NCBI RefSeq assembly: GCF_020085105.1
Contig: NC_058042.1
Span: 25,924,001 to 25,988,000 of the forward strand
DNA: 64,000 nt
Direction of reading: 5' to 3'
Source: Siniperca chuatsi
Lineage: Eukaryota > Chordata > Actinopteri > Centrarchiformes > Sinipercidae
Below the pieces are notes generated by a model, which was not told where the DNA came from, did no database searches, and was given only the letters and a program-made list of their open reading frames with translations. Made by a program: the position numbers and the translations under genes. Below, one piece after another: positions 1 through 33,712 of this stretch; position 1 is the first letter of the stretch, and each line of letters starts with the position of its first letter.

Positions 1-1408
1 TACACATTTTCATAATTGTGGGCTTATAATTTTCTTTTCTTTCCATTAGGTGTCACTTCCGTCAGCCATTTTTGTGCAGTTAAAGCAGTTTAAGCAGTTT
101 AAGGCTATTGTTAAATGTCAAGTGTCAAATGACCTATGTTTTTTATGCATAAATAATATTACAAAACATAAACATGGCACCTCAGTGACTCGAGAGTAAT
201 CATCAATGCAAATGTGTCAAATGTAAAAACGCTGATTGCGTGGGAGGCAAGGAGGCAACAGACTGTACTTGTAGCATGAGGTTTTTGTTTACGATTACAT
301 TATTTGGCCAGCAGATGGCAACATCAAATCCACAGGTCTCAACGGTGGTTTCAATGCTCCTTGTAAATTCCTAATTCCGAGAGAGGCAATACAGTTAAAT
401 AAATAAGTAACAAAACTGCGCATGTTAAGTATAAAACCTAAATATTTGATTGTTTTCCCTAGTGTTATTGTATCGCTTGAGCCATTTTTTATCCTATCTG
501 TAACCATCGTTAGCTACACTCACTGCAACTAATAAATTCCTAGGGCTTTGAAAGAGAAGAAGGGACGATAAGTAAGCATGGTATAGCAAGTTAAAGTCCA
601 TGTAGAACTAAAACCTGCAAGATAATTGCCACTGACATTCTAATGACACCATTAAGTTATCTCTGCCTGTTGGCTGAACACGGCGGAATTCTGAAACTAT
701 ATGTATTGATGATTTGTCCGACAGGACATGAATGCAGCATCCAGCACAGCTGCTAGTTTTGCATACGTTTGTTCTACATTTGTCTAGGGCGGAGAGCTGG
801 AAAGTTCGTACTATTTGTATGCGGTTGTTCAACAAGGTGGTCAACAAGTTGCTTTTTATCTGCCTGGCAGGTAAGTCTATTGTTGTTTAAATTAAATTGG
901 TTACAGTATATACAGTATATAAAAATAAACTGTTATTGAAAATGAGGATGCATCATTGTTTTGCTGTCCAGTGGGCATTTTCATAAATTAGCTATTAAAT
1001 AGTCTGTTTCTGTGTGGACTGTTCTGTTCTAATAAATCGTGAGAATACACGATCCCATCATACCTTGGGGTATTTTAATCTCATCAGAGTGATAGTGTAA
1101 TGTATTCCAAGTAGGACTTCAAATATGCATGAGATACGAAGCAGTACGTTTATAATGATGCTATCATGTTTTTTTTTTTTCTAGCTGTCACTGTAATATA
1201 TTTCTATAATATTTCTGTTATACTCCAAAAGGAACTTTGCTGTGCTGTGATATTTGTTTCCTTCCAAAATGTATTTTAAATCCAAAACAGTAACTCCATG
1301 TTATCTATATGATTTATGTTATGTGTGTGTGTGTGTGTCTTAACCATGCAGCTGCGATTATTTTGTAATAAGATAACTGTAATGCACCGGTGTGTTTCCT
1401 CTCTTCAG
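1..1408. other. Upstream region of the dipeptidase gene
   Basis: No protein-coding exon could be recognised here. Short open frames are present, but none resembles a known family or has splice signals linking it to the gene downstream. A strong donor-like site (CAG then GTAAGTC) ends a possible non-coding first exon at 870. The first coding exon begins with an acceptor at 1408, only 3 bases before its ATG, so a separate 5' UTR exon is required and this donor is the best candidate I see. A short GT run lies at about 1322-1338. Confidence 0.5.
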
Positions 1409-1411
1409 AAT

Positions 1412-4400
1412 ATGCCTTCTAGGAAAACTGTAACATATGCTTCAAGCAGTTGCTGGATGCAGTCCCTTAGGCATCTGGTGGTACTCTCCTCTCTGTGTCA
1501 TTTTATATCTGGATACTCTGAGAGAGAGAGAGTACATGACTTGATGTCCAGATATCCTCTTATTGATGGGTAAATGATGTTTACTGTCTTGCCTAAACAT
1601 GAGCAACATTCTTGGAAATAAATTAATCGAAACAAATTAGAATGCATCTTCATCCTTTCCGTTTTCCTTACACCCTCTCCATCTGTCAGTCATAATGATC
1701 TAGCTCTCCAGCTGAGGATACTTCACAACAATCGGCTGACCCAAATTGACCTTCACAATGTCAGCAAAGTGGCCACTGACATCACTCGTCTCCAAGCAGG
1801 CCATGTACAGGCACAGGTATTATAATTTAGTCAGTCTTTCACTGACACTGGTCTGTTCTAAAGTGAGGATTGCGCCAGAGAGTAGCCTAGTAATAGCACA
1901 CATTGACAGGATCCACTAATTTTATGTTGTGGACAAATCAAACCTAGAATCACCTCAGTAACTTAAATGTCTCTCCTGTTCTCTTGTGTCATATTCCCGT
2001 CCCTTTGTCAGATGTTTGCAGTCTATGTGATGTGTGGGGCCCAGGAGAAGGATGCTGTGAGGCTGACTCTGGAACAAATAGACGTGGTCAGACGCATGTG
2101 CACTGAGTACCAGGAATTTGAGCTGGTCACATCTGCCCAGGGTATAGTACACCTCAAGATGGGATTTACCCAGTTTACCTACAAAACCACTATGGAGATG
2201 AAAGAGGGATTGATATTTTCTAATCTAGTTGATTATCTACAATTATGTTTCAGTGCATTTGTTTTGTTTATAAAAACACATCCATAATACTCTTAAGTAT
2301 GTGTTATTTACAGTCCATATCTGTGAAAAGAGCCTTGAAAAGTATAATGATCTCTGCATCATAATGAGAAGTTCATTACTTTATGTGAAGACTCTCTAAC
2401 AAGTTATTATAACACAAAAAGGAATTGTGATTTGTTGTAGATTTCAGTGTTCCCCAGGAGATTTTTTTATTTTTTATTTGACAGGCTTATACCATATCTT
2501 AGCTTTTGTCTGAATGAGGTAACAGCTGTTGGCTTGGCTGGAGTCATTCATTTTGGATAATGTGTGTACGCTATGTGTCATACATGTGTGTCTTTCTCTG
2601 CAGAACTGAAGAGTTCTGAGATGAGGCATAAGATAGCCTGTCTAATAAGTATCGAGGGGGGTCACTCTATTGACAGCAGCCTGCCAGCCCTGCGGATGTA
2701 TTACCAGCTTGGAGTCCGCTCCATGGCCCTCACACATACATGCAATACACCCTGGTAATTAAGAGATTTATTCTGAATGCATTATTTTACTTAGAATGTT
2801 ACATACGATTTATATAGTATTGCAGAAAGTCAACATATATTAGTCACTAAAAATGTACTTGTTTGCCATTAAGATTTATCTGCACACACACACTTTTCTC
2901 TGAATTTATAGAGAGGGAGATAGGTGGGCATCAATGATGGCCTCATGACACAACAATCAATGCTAGGGATACATGAAATCAGGATCCCAAGGTCCAATAC
3001 AAATATTTGGATTTTAAACTTCCTATGAAGCTAATACATTTTTTATATTGTTGTATAAAATACAATGTTTTTTAATAATTTTGTAATGATTTCCCCTTAC
3101 ACTATTCATTGGCTGCGTACAACCATGCTTTTACCATAAGCTTTTCTTGCTAAATTTTAGATTATGTAAGTGTTTATTTACAAAGTTGACTGAATGGAAA
3201 GGTCAAATGTCTTTACATTTTTTCCCTTCTATGCAAATTAACCTGTATTTGTACTCTCTTTGAAACTTGACATTGCTAGTAGCTCAATGTGCCCCAGCAA
3301 GATGAAAAATACAGCAGCCCCATTCAGATGCCGTAAATGAAGCAGTATTTGGATATATTTTACATTTTCTGGTAGTGAAGGATGCAAAAGACTTACAACA
3401 CTTTCACAATTTGACAATATTCTTTTTCAATGCAGGGCTGAATCATCCTCAAAACTTTATAATATCTATCGAAGACAGAACAACAGCCTGACACGCTTTG
3501 GGAAGGTAAGCTTAATCTTCACTAATATCTATTAGAATTGTATGCTTGCTGTATATTTAAGATGAATAATTTTATTTAAAATGAGAAACCCATAATTCGA
3601 AAAATATGACAGTTAATGATGATGAATGATTGCTGACGTAGAATTAAAACTTAGAACTTTTTTTCAAATTGACTGTGAGTACTGACTTATTATAATATCT
3701 GTTATATATTGGCCAGCAAACATAAGAAAACTATAATATTACCATAACTTTTATTATGTTTTATTAGTGGCAGTAGTGGCAGTAGTAGTAGTAGTAGAAG
3801 TAGTTGTAGTTGGTTTGGTTGTTGTAGTGGAAATAGTTTTAATTTTAAAACAAAAATATCTAAATACAAAAATATCTGAGGATATGATTGTAATTTGTAA
3901 ACTTTGAGACACCAGTAATGGATTGTGCTAAAGAAAGTGGACCGTGTTATTATTGAAAGTTGGTTAATGCTATGCGTACTGAATTTTCTCTTCACAAGAG
4001 GCTGTTTACAAATAAACTGCTGTAACTCAAATTGATCTTGTAAACAACTCATTTTTGGGCAGAACCAGACTCAAAGGTGGGCGGCCATCTGCCGCTGCCG
4101 TGTTGGGTTGAGAGAGGGGGGTGGGGGATGGAGAGGAGGAGAGTGCATCATGGGAAGTGTCCCAGCAGTCTAGGCCTATAGCAGCATAACTAAGGGATGG
4201 TTCAGTACTCACCCAAGCCAGCCCTAACTATAAGCTTTATCAAAGAGGAAAGTCTTAAGCCTACTCTTAAATGTGGAGCTGGTGTCTGCCTCCCGAACCC
4301 AAACTGGGACCTGATTCCACAGGACAGGAGCTTGATAGGTGAAGGCTCTGTGTCCCATTGTACTTTTGGAGACTCTAGGAACCACATGTAACCCTGCATC

Positions 4401-7400
4401 CTGGGATCGCAGTGTTCTAGTGGAGTAATAAGGTATTATGAGCTCTTTAAGACACAATGGTACCTGACCATTAAGAGCTTTGTAGGTGAGGAGAAGGATT
4501 TTAAATTCTATTCTGGATTTTACAGGGAGCCAGTGCAGAGAAGCTAATATTGGAGAAATACGATCTCATAGTTCTCCTAGTTCTTGTCAGTACACTTGCC
4601 GCAGCATTCTGGATCAACTGGAGAGTCTTAAGGGACTTATTCGGGCAGCCTGATAATAAGGAATTGCTTTTTGGAAAACACAAACATTTTTATAATGCTT
4701 TTCCTATTCAGTTGGCCCTCTCAGCAGCAGCATGTATGACTTCCTTGATTGCTATCAGCAGGAGTGTGTTTACTTGCGTGTGTGTGTAACCATCTCCTAT
4801 TCTCGGCTGAATTGACTTCCTTTCTTCTCATGATAATGTAAATGGCTGCTTAAATGGTTTTTAAATGGTGTTTTCCAGGCCGTGGTGGAGGAGATGAACA
4901 GACTGGGAATGTTAGTGGACCTCTCCCACACTTCTTGGGACACAGCCTGGGCTGTGCTGAAGCATTCAAAAGCTCCTGTAATATTTAGCCATTCATCTTC
5001 CTACTCCATCTGTAACCACGACCGCAATGTACCTGACTGGCTGCTGCATGAGCTGGTGAGAAAACCAATTCACTGAGTGATTAATTGCTTGCATAGTTGC
5101 TTGATTAAACGGTCGTTTTATCAATCAAGTCACTGATTCATTTATTTTCATTAGAATTTTTAGACATAGAACATGCAATATGTTTTCATTGTTAGCTTTT
5201 TTGTGTATCAACAGGATCAAAAATGTACAGATTTCCACGATTAAACAATTATTCTATTACACCCACAACAGTCAGTATAATTGATTCTAAATCTTAAGGG
5301 TATATTTGCATCTCCTTGCTGACTTTTTATTGTTCCACATCCTCCATAATTTCCACAACCATGTTTGCGTCCCACCAATTTCCTCCCTAGTCTCACCATA
5401 CACATGCATGTACAAACATGAAATTGACTGTGTGGTTTCCAACATAAAATAATGATTCAGTCTGAAAAAAACATACCAAATGGTAGAAACCACTAATCAT
5501 AAGTGTTTTTCCTCCAGCATAATGTACTGTTAGCATTTAGAATAAGACACTACAAGAATTGTAAGGGCCTAAGCTCCAAAGTGTATGTCCTACCATTCTT
5601 TGGTCAATTTTTACTATACATTTATGTTGGTGCTGTGGTTGAGACTTACAGTAAACTGCTTTATCTTGGTTGTTATAAGGTTGATGATCAGAGAATCAAA
5701 CCTGAATGTGCTGTTTGACTTTTTGAAGCTAAGTATCAGCTATCTACCAACTGTATCGATATAATCTTTGTACTCTGTACTTGTGTCATCTCCTCCTCTC
5801 TTTCCCCCAACCCTTCTCTGAATATCTCTTAAACCTGCTGTTAGTTTATGTCCTTATTCAGCTCCAGTTGTTAGTGCTAACTCATTACTTGCTTAATTTT
5901 TCCCACTTGAGTCTAGAACATCTGTTTATATAGGCTGTACTTTGCTTACAACAGAAAATCATTCTCCTTCACCGCTAGTTCTTTTTATCATTTTATCATT
6001 TTTTATCAGAAATTTTGTCCCATCACATATTACAATAGTTCAATCAATTTATCTGTTTCTTCTGAACACAACTACCAGTAATATATGTTGAAAGCTATAA
6101 TTACATCTTGTATAACTTTATAATATTATCATATGTGGTTAGGAGTAGTATTTTGTAAGTATTTTCTATGCAATGGAAACAGCCAAGCTCAATATACATC
6201 ACATCATTCTAAATGTTTATTTCAGTAAACCTCCATTGGGCGAGTTAAAGCACAGTTTTTTGAAACCCTACTAGCAAAATTCTTTCTCTAGTTGGCATCG
6301 GAACAGCATGTTGACTGACCCTTCCGAAAAAACACAATGAAATCCACTGACTTCCTGATTTGCTTCTTATTGTAAATTTGTCATGTATAATATATCAAAC
6401 TGTTGTCACAGTAGATGAAGACTGAATATCAGTACACTGTAGCAACATGGATATTACTTAACCTCAGCCCATCTCTGGCCCCCTCAGACAGGCATGTTTC
6501 TCATTATGCCACAGATTTCTCTGTGTGTGTGTGTGTGCTGCCAAACAGGCTGTGAGTTTAGCAAGAGAATTGTGAGATGACATAAGATAAGTATAAATCT
6601 GATGTTTACCACATCTACCACTACAACTAATGCATGTAAATGAGACAGAAATAAAGGCTACTTGTGTATGATACATGTGTTTTTACATGGCTTATTTTAG
6701 TTGTTAATGCTTCTTTACATATGTCTTCTTATTCACTAGACTTAGCGGTGACACTTGTGTTTTGTGTTTCAGAAAAAGAACAGAGGATTGATCATGGTCA
6801 ATCTCCACAGCAAATTCATTTCCTGCAGGGATGAAGCCAACATCTCTCGTGTGGCTGGTGAGGCATCCATGTTGAGTCTATTTTTTAGGCGGCATGAAGT
6901 AAATCTGTAGTTTGTATTTCTTATATCTCAGTTGATTTATTATTCCACCTGGTTTTTACAGACCATTTTGATCACATTAAGAAGGTGATCGGAGCTGAGT
7001 CGATTGGAATTGGAGGGGACTTTGAAGGTGCAGTGAGGTAAGAAATATTCACTTCACACGGAGATGACAAGATGCACTAAGTCAAAGGCACTTCTAACAG
7101 ACATAAAGAGAGGGCTGCTGCAGTAGGTTTGATGTAGAATGATGGGCATTGAATTTGTTTGTTCCCTGCATACATACACAATCCAGTCACAAAACAAATA
7201 ATATTGAAGGACTAGATTTAAGTGTTTATTATCATTATTATTACTTATTCATAATGATAAGTAATGCATTAAGTAACATCAAAACTGTCAGAAGGAGTGG
7301 TTTCTTTTGCAGTATAAATATCTGTGAATTTAAATGTGTTTTTCATTAACAGCTTTCCCAAGGGGTTAGAGGATGTGTCAAAGTATCCTGCCCTAATCCA

Positions 7401-8200
7401 GGAACTCCTGGAAAGGAACTGGACTGAGAATGAGTTGGCTGATGTCCTTCGAAGGAACTTCCTGCAAGTGTTTGAGGAAGTGGAGAGGGTGAGCTAAAAG
7501 ATTAATGTATTTTATGTGAAGGAACAGCCTTCTCTGATTAATGAAGGGTAGGTAGGTAATTGAAAGGCATATTTGCACTCTGTGTCTTTTGCCAAAGCAG
7601 TGATTTGGCTATAATGAAAGATAAAAGGCTGTATGTTTCGTAGAAAATGTCCTCATTATATATTATTTCATTCTGTGTATCAAATATTTGACTCTATATA
7701 TTGTATTTCTGTCCTGACACAAATGGACACTAACCACCTTATTTCACAGTGGAGTATTCAAAAATTTGTGGCAGGTTTTTTTGGGTTTTTTTGTCCAAAA
7801 TGACATTTTCAGATTCAGATATCTGATTGATTAAGATTGATTTAATGATAATTAACATATATTATACATAAAATGCTTTCTTTGCACTGCAAGTTTGAAA
7901 ATATTCTCAACTAAAACCAAAAGCACATATGAGTTCAAAAGTTTAATATATATCGCTTCCCTCTCTTGTCTCTGCCTGTATTTCCCCCAGGTCCGTGATC
8001 AGTTGAGTTTGAACCGGCCCAGTGAGGTCCAGATCCCCGTAGAGGAGGTGCAGAACCCCTGCAGGCTGGTCCTCAGGCCTCCTGACCCAAGAGGGCTGCC
8101 CACTAACCAGAGTCCCCTCTCCAGAGCCCAACATGGACCAAAAGGTCTGCTAATTCTTGCCATAGTTCTGCTGCTTTCCAGCCTACTTATGCTTGAATGA
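1412..8200 (+). CDS. dpep2: Membrane dipeptidase, DPEP2/DPEP3-like (10 coding exons, 439 aa)
   Basis: Zinc-dependent, GPI-anchored ectoenzyme that hydrolyses dipeptides; family members convert leukotriene D4 to E4. Coding exons: 1412-1569, 1690-1816, 2012-2141, 2604-2754, 3436-3505, 4879-5055, 6773-6857, 6962-7037, 7353-7488, 7991-8200. All junctions are GT-AG and phases match, with no internal stop. Predicted zinc ligands are H54 and D56 (HND), E156 (EGGHS), H229 (DLSH) and H250 (FSHSS). R261 and D319 match the substrate-binding Arg and Asp of DPEP1, with identical spacing from H250. Cys257 and Cys289 match a conserved disulfide. The first 35 residues look like a signal peptide. The last 18 are hydrophobic after a spacer, as in GPI-anchored proteins. 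N-glycosylation sequons include NNS, NIS, NWT and NQS. The stretch after NTPW (AESS...) resembles DPEP2/3 more than DPEP1. The ATG at 1412 is the first in-frame one after the acceptor. Confidence 0.93.
2142..2603 (+). other. Dipeptidase intron 3, with a hAT-end fragment
   Basis: Intron between coding exons 3 and 4. At about 2445-2475 it contains CAGTGTTCCCCAGGAG followed by a T-run, similar to the left terminus of the hAT element at 61231. I found no matching second end nearby, so this is at most a fragment. Confidence 0.4.
2755..3435 (+). other. Dipeptidase intron 4
   Basis: AT-rich intron of about 680 bases. Nothing else is recognised in it. Confidence 0.8.
3768..3830. repeat. Degenerate (TAG)n microsatellite
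   Basis: Imperfect run of GTA/TAG triplets in dipeptidase intron 5. It produces a leucine-rich open frame on the minus strand that has no other coding support. Confidence 0.8.
4030..4680 (-). mobile_element. 5'-truncated L2-like LINE, C-terminus of RT ORF plus 3' UTR
   Basis: On the minus strand, from about 4680 to 4225, the translation matches the C-terminal end of fish L2-like LINE polyproteins: a leading [20 protein letters not shown] segment, then [11 protein letters not shown], a VPRVSKS block, [14 protein letters not shown] and [16 protein letters not shown] at the end. The frame is broken between the N- and C-terminal pieces. The 3' UTR-like sequence continues to about 4030. The copy is 5'-truncated as usual for LINEs and lies antisense in dipeptidase intron 5 (3506-4878), about 200 bases before exon 6. 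Family assignment is from memory of the protein pattern. Confidence 0.8.
5056..6772 (+). other. Dipeptidase intron 6
   Basis: Largest intron of the dipeptidase gene (about 1.7 kb), AT-rich. Open frames in it show no homology I recognise. No repeat family was identified. Confidence 0.7.
7489..7990 (+). other. Dipeptidase intron 9
   Basis: AT-rich intron of about 500 bases ending in a good polypyrimidine tract and CCCCCAG acceptor. No other feature seen. Confidence 0.8.
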
Positions 8201-8591
8201 TTATTTAGAAACTCCGTTCAGCTACACCTTCTTTTTTGAAGTGCATCATTTTTAATATAAACAAGCAGAGCTTAGTGAGATTGCTGTAGCCATTTGTGGG
8301 TCACCCCATCACTCCACAGGTCAGTAAAGATAAGGGAAGATTAATAATTTTCCCTCCACCAATACAAAAAAGCACTTAATGTGTAGCCCCATTTGGGAGG
8401 TCATTTAAATGCCAACGTTCTGTATATACAGTTTTGCTATACATATAAAAAAATATATATATATATATAACATCAGTCCTCTGAAAGGCACTTTACCATT
8501 CATTTTGGAATTTATTTAATAGATATTTGATTTGTTGCTGAATTTGCTATACATGTGCTGACATCATCGCTAGAGAATAATGATGCAGATA

Positions 8592-8597
8592 AATAAA
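8592..8597 (+). terminator. Candidate polyadenylation signal for the dipeptidase gene
   Basis: AATAAA about 390 bases after the stop codon, on the gene's strand. It is a plausible poly(A) signal; transcript data would be needed to choose it over others downstream. Confidence 0.45.
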
Positions 8598-10124
8598 ACT
8601 GCAGAGATGGCACTTTAAGTTGTTTGAAATCTGTATTTTTAGTGTTTGTTTGTTTTTTATCTATTGTTAACAAGTGAGCAGGAGGTGAGGTCACTAGGCT
8701 GGAGAAAGCAAAGGTAAACAGTTCAGTTATGGTGCAATTAAATGTACAATGTTGCATTATCATCACATTAATATCACACTAACTATTTATTGCTATAATA
8801 TTACTTTAAGGTATTTTATGAAGCGCTTCAACAAAATAGCACAGGGGGAGCAGTTTGTAAACAAATGTTCTTTTTATTTTATCTTACAGCATAATAAGAT
8901 GTTATAGAAGTTTACAAAACATAGTGTGTATTTTTGTGTGAGCTAAACTGCCCTTTGGCCAAAACAGAAAACTACTTTTCTTTTTCTTATTTAAATATTT
9001 GCACATAGAAATAATGAAAACAAAACCTTAGAACAGCAGTTACTCAAAGCAATGTTGTGAAACCTGCCTTGTTAAGATTCAGATTCAATATTGTATTGCC
9101 AACAAAGTTGATATGAATTTGCTTTGGTAAGCTCATTTTGATGTTTTATTAACCTCTGCACCATGTGCATGATTTTCACATAACCACACAGCTTTGACGT
9201 AATAGCCTTATCTATCTTCAAAACTTTGTACTCAGGGCTTCACTAAAATACTGCCAACATAAAGTTTCCATTTAAAGAGTGTATTGTGCCAAATGTTTTA
9301 TGATTAAAAACGTATAATTGGATTGCTGGCAAGTGTCAGTGGTTTAAGTGGGATCATCAACTCCAACCTATGCTGGTCTGACAAAAAAAAAATGAACAAA
9401 AATCTGTTTTTGTTAAAATTAAAGTGAAGGATAGAATAGGAGCATTCTTAGCATTCTGTGATTGGCTTTTAATAACTGCACACCTTGTCATGGTTTACCC
9501 CTTACATATAAAACGCTCTTGGCTTGTACAGATCGTTTAGTCTAAATAACAATAAACAGTTGTTCTCTACACTGTATGCTGGTTTGAAATATTGATCATA
9601 CGCAGTTTATTAGAAAAAGACCTGAAAAGGCACAAAACAGGGCCTGAAAGTCTCAGTTAGCTGAGATCACAATTGCTTAGAGTTGTAATCCTTAAGATTT
9701 CAGTCTTGGTTGACTTGGCGACATCTGTGGTTACCGTGGTAACAGCAAGTGCTATTTAATACTACAGCAAACACTCCTCGAGCAGCAACTTCGTCAGAAA
9801 TACAACACAATAGCGACTGGTGTATCTGTTTACAGTAAAACCAAACAAACTTACGTTGTAGGTATGCTATTGTAAATACCTTTAAAAAAACATGTCAACC
9901 ATAAATAGTATCAAAAATGTGGTTTGATTTCATGAAAATTGTAAGGATTATAACTTTAAATTAAGATATCTTTTTTGTGTGCATATAATCTTTTCAGGTC
10001 TGTAGAAGAAGTACAAATTTAACATTTGTTTCTCTTATCAACAACACAAATATCTGTCCAAAAAATCATAAAGTATAACTCTTTTTTTAAAACCTTCTTT
10101 ATGATCTCTGGCATTCCACAACAT

Positions 10125-10130
10125 TTTATT
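10125..10130 (-). terminator. Candidate polyadenylation signal for slc12a4 (distal)
   Basis: AATAAA on the minus strand about 470 bases past the slc12a4 stop codon. A nearer candidate lies at 10285-10290. Confidence 0.35.
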
Positions 10131-10284
10131 TACCTCAGTGGGGACATGTTGAAAAAATAAATAAATAAATAGAGATGTGCTTGCAAAATAATCAATGACC
10201 TGTTTTAGAATAAAAATCTGCCATACTGTTAAAACAACATGTACAACTCAGGACAGTTCTGTCTGCCAAATTGTCAAATATAGG

Positions 10285-10290
10285 TTTATT
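10285..10290 (-). terminator. Candidate polyadenylation signal for slc12a4 (proximal)
   Basis: AATAAA on the minus strand about 310 bases past the slc12a4 stop codon. Confidence 0.4.
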
Positions 10291-10601
10291 ATCACATATG
10301 AAGACGTATTTGTGACCTATAAATAAGAAAATGCTTATCTAAAGTTTGTGTTTGACATACAAGCATTGATTTCTGAGGGAGAAAAATAACAGTTTTGATT
10401 TGTGAAGTATGGCAGAGCTGTGAACATACAGGTGGATATGTACACTAGTGTGTCCCAATATTCTACAAGAATAGAATAAACCTCTTATGTACTGAAAAGT
10501 CCATACTTCACAATAAAAGTGTCAAATTCATGCATCTGCCCAGAACTGTCTGGAATGTATTCTGTTGAGGCAGATGCTCTTGTGTAGCAGCTAATAATTG
10601 G

Positions 10602-31588
<20,987 letters not shown>

Positions 31589-31596
31589 GTTTTCAT

Positions 31597-32690
31597 CCCT
31601 GTCCTCTGTGTCTCCAGCTCAGACTCAACATAGCAGGCTAGCTGTTAGCCAGCCTCAGCTCAACTCCCACTAATGGCAACTACATTCCACTACACTGCGC
31701 TCACTTCCTCTAAAGGGTATTATCATACTCCCCGCCCACAGGCCAGCCCCTCCTGGGCTTTTTGTGTGAACAGAAAGGGTATGGAGGCCTTGGGGATGCA
31801 TTTGGAAAGAACCCCCCCTAAGAAAGGGCACAGTTTTGATTGAGGAGTTAGCGTTGTCATCCCTGAGTCATGCAGACTGGGAGAGTGTGGGGTGACCCCT
31901 TCCTGCTAGCTGACAGCTAAAAGAGTGAACCTTGTCTGTTCAAGGTTCAGACAGACAGTCCTCTGTGTATGCAGGCCTTTTCCATAACACACAGAGCAAC
32001 GTGGCAGTTTGGAAAATAATCAAACTACATTGGTGACTGGGAAGCGCAGAGTGGAAAAGAGAGGAATGGGAAGATAGAAAAAAAGACAGTTTGTAACAAA
32101 AGGGATTCCAGCCCCAATTCCAACTGTTCAAACAGCTGAAGAGTTGGATGTCATTTCAACCTTTGACCCCATGATCAATCAGAATTTGAAATGTAGCTTT
32201 TTCACCAACATTTGTTAAATCATTCATTGTATGACAATAAATGAATGTATAGTATATTATGAACTGAAACGGTCTGCAGCTATTGAAGCTGTGAGGAAAG
32301 GTTCAGCAGTGAATAGCAGTAACATCACTAACAGAGGGTAAAGTTTACCCTCCTCTTTCCAAGAATAGTAGTTACTCTCAAACCATAAAAGCAGCAGATC
32401 AAAGACTTGCTAGAAAGGTTGTTATTAGAGGTCCTGTTTGAGGCAGTTTTAGATCTTGCTACAGATCTGTTTAGATTGCAGAGGCTTTGTAAACTGTTAG
32501 TGTCTTGGATGTTTTTTTAAACTTTGTTTTAGAAATAACTATCTTCCATTAGAAGAAACAAGACTGTGGAAAATAATGTCCGAAAGAGCTTAAGTGTAAT
32601 TCATTTGTGTGTCCTTGACTCCCAACCCTAAACTCAATGGTAATGTAGTCTTATAGGATGTATGGACTATGAAAATTGATAAATGGATAA

Positions 32691-32748
<58 letters not shown>

Positions 32749-33483
32749 CATCATCATCATCATCATCATCATAATCATCATCATCATCATAATCATAATC
32801 ATAATAATAGGCTACTGAAATACAGCAATGATCATGTGATTATCGTGTCCTTTTGTAAATATTACGGTTCTTCAGGAACTGGTACCTTTGTACTTTTACA
32901 GCCCTGTCCCACAATAAAGCTTATTGCCATTTTCTTCTCTCTCCAGACAGACTTTGACGTAATAGAAGTCATTTCTTTTCTTGACTGACTTGCTAGCTTG
33001 ACAAAGTAATACACATGAGATGCTATCAACCTTATAAGGTTATTTCCTAGATTGAATAACCCATGCAGTGCAATGTACAAGTGAGGGTCAGTGAGCAGCC
33101 GAGATGCAGGCAGGGCCTGACACACTCTTTCCTTCCACCACAATTACCCAGTCTTGTGGAAAGACATGTAAGCAGGAGGGGCAGGTCCCTGGAAACACGA
33201 GGCCCATGAGGGTCTGCATATTTACAGCATAGGAAGAGACTTGTGGATCTGGTGGCAAAGGTATTGATCTGAGAAAGTATGTGAGCTGCTCACATTTGTC
33301 CTGGGCTTTCCCTACATCACTTCTGAGTCAAAGGATCAAATTGAGGTCAGGTCATGGCTCTCACTCCACTGTAGAAATGATCCTGTACATTTCTTTCAGC
33401 CACTGAAAGAGCTAAACAACAAATGATTAGCTGAGGTTAAAGATGGCAGGCAGGTATGTGTGCAACGTTTTCCCCCACTAGAC
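31597..33483. other. Upstream flank of slc12a4
   Basis: Should hold the slc12a4 promoter and 5' UTR close to 31600-31800, where the sequence is locally C/T-rich on the plus strand. I cannot point to a specific core promoter. Beyond this there is a compound microsatellite at 32692-32812. No gene recognised. Confidence 0.5.
32692..32812. repeat. Compound microsatellite (AAT)n then (ATC)n
   Basis: About 55 bases of AAT repeats followed by ATC repeats with ATA interruptions. It creates a poly-Asn/poly-His open frame that is an artefact of the repeat. Confidence 0.97.
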
Positions 33484-33620
33484 TTAAAGGTCCAGTATGT
33501 AGGATTTAATGGCATCTAGCGCTGAAATTGCAGTTTGCAACCATTCCTCTCGTTCCAAGTGTGTAGGAGAAATGGTGTCAGTGAATAGCTCCTCCTAAAT
33601 GTTACATACTGGACCTTTAA
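33484..33620. mobile_element. 137-bp TTAA-flanked MITE
   Basis: Left end TTAAAGGTCCAGTATGTA matches the reverse complement of the right end (TACATACTGGACCTTTAA), 18 of 18 bases, and both termini carry TTAA, the target of piggyBac-type elements. No coding capacity. A short non-autonomous DNA transposon of a kind frequent in teleosts. Confidence 0.88.
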
Positions 33621-33622
33621 AG

Positions 33623-33624
<2 letters not shown>

Positions 33625-33708
<84 letters not shown>

Positions 33709-33712
33709 TATC
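33625..33712. repeat. (TA)n microsatellite
   Basis: About 40 TA units directly after the MITE, so it may have expanded from the element's edge. Confidence 0.96.

Larger units (their letters stand above)
8201..10601. other. Convergent intergenic and 3' UTR region
   Basis: About 2.4 kb between the stop codons of the two convergent genes. It should contain both 3' UTRs. It is AT-rich with a short (TA)n at about 8450-8468. No additional gene or repeat family was recognised. Confidence 0.7.

Noticed and set aside
1316..1411. Upstream in-frame ATG at 1316 as the dipeptidase start
   Set aside because: It lies in a GT microsatellite and before a good acceptor (TTCAG at 1408), so it is probably intronic.
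3702..4052. Leucine-rich 116-codon open frame
   Set aside because: It is created by the (TAG)n repeat in an intron and has no splice or homology support.
32683..32988. Open frame rich in Asn and His (plus), and Ile/Met-rich on the other strand
   Set aside because: It is the translation of the (AAT)n/(ATC)n microsatellite.
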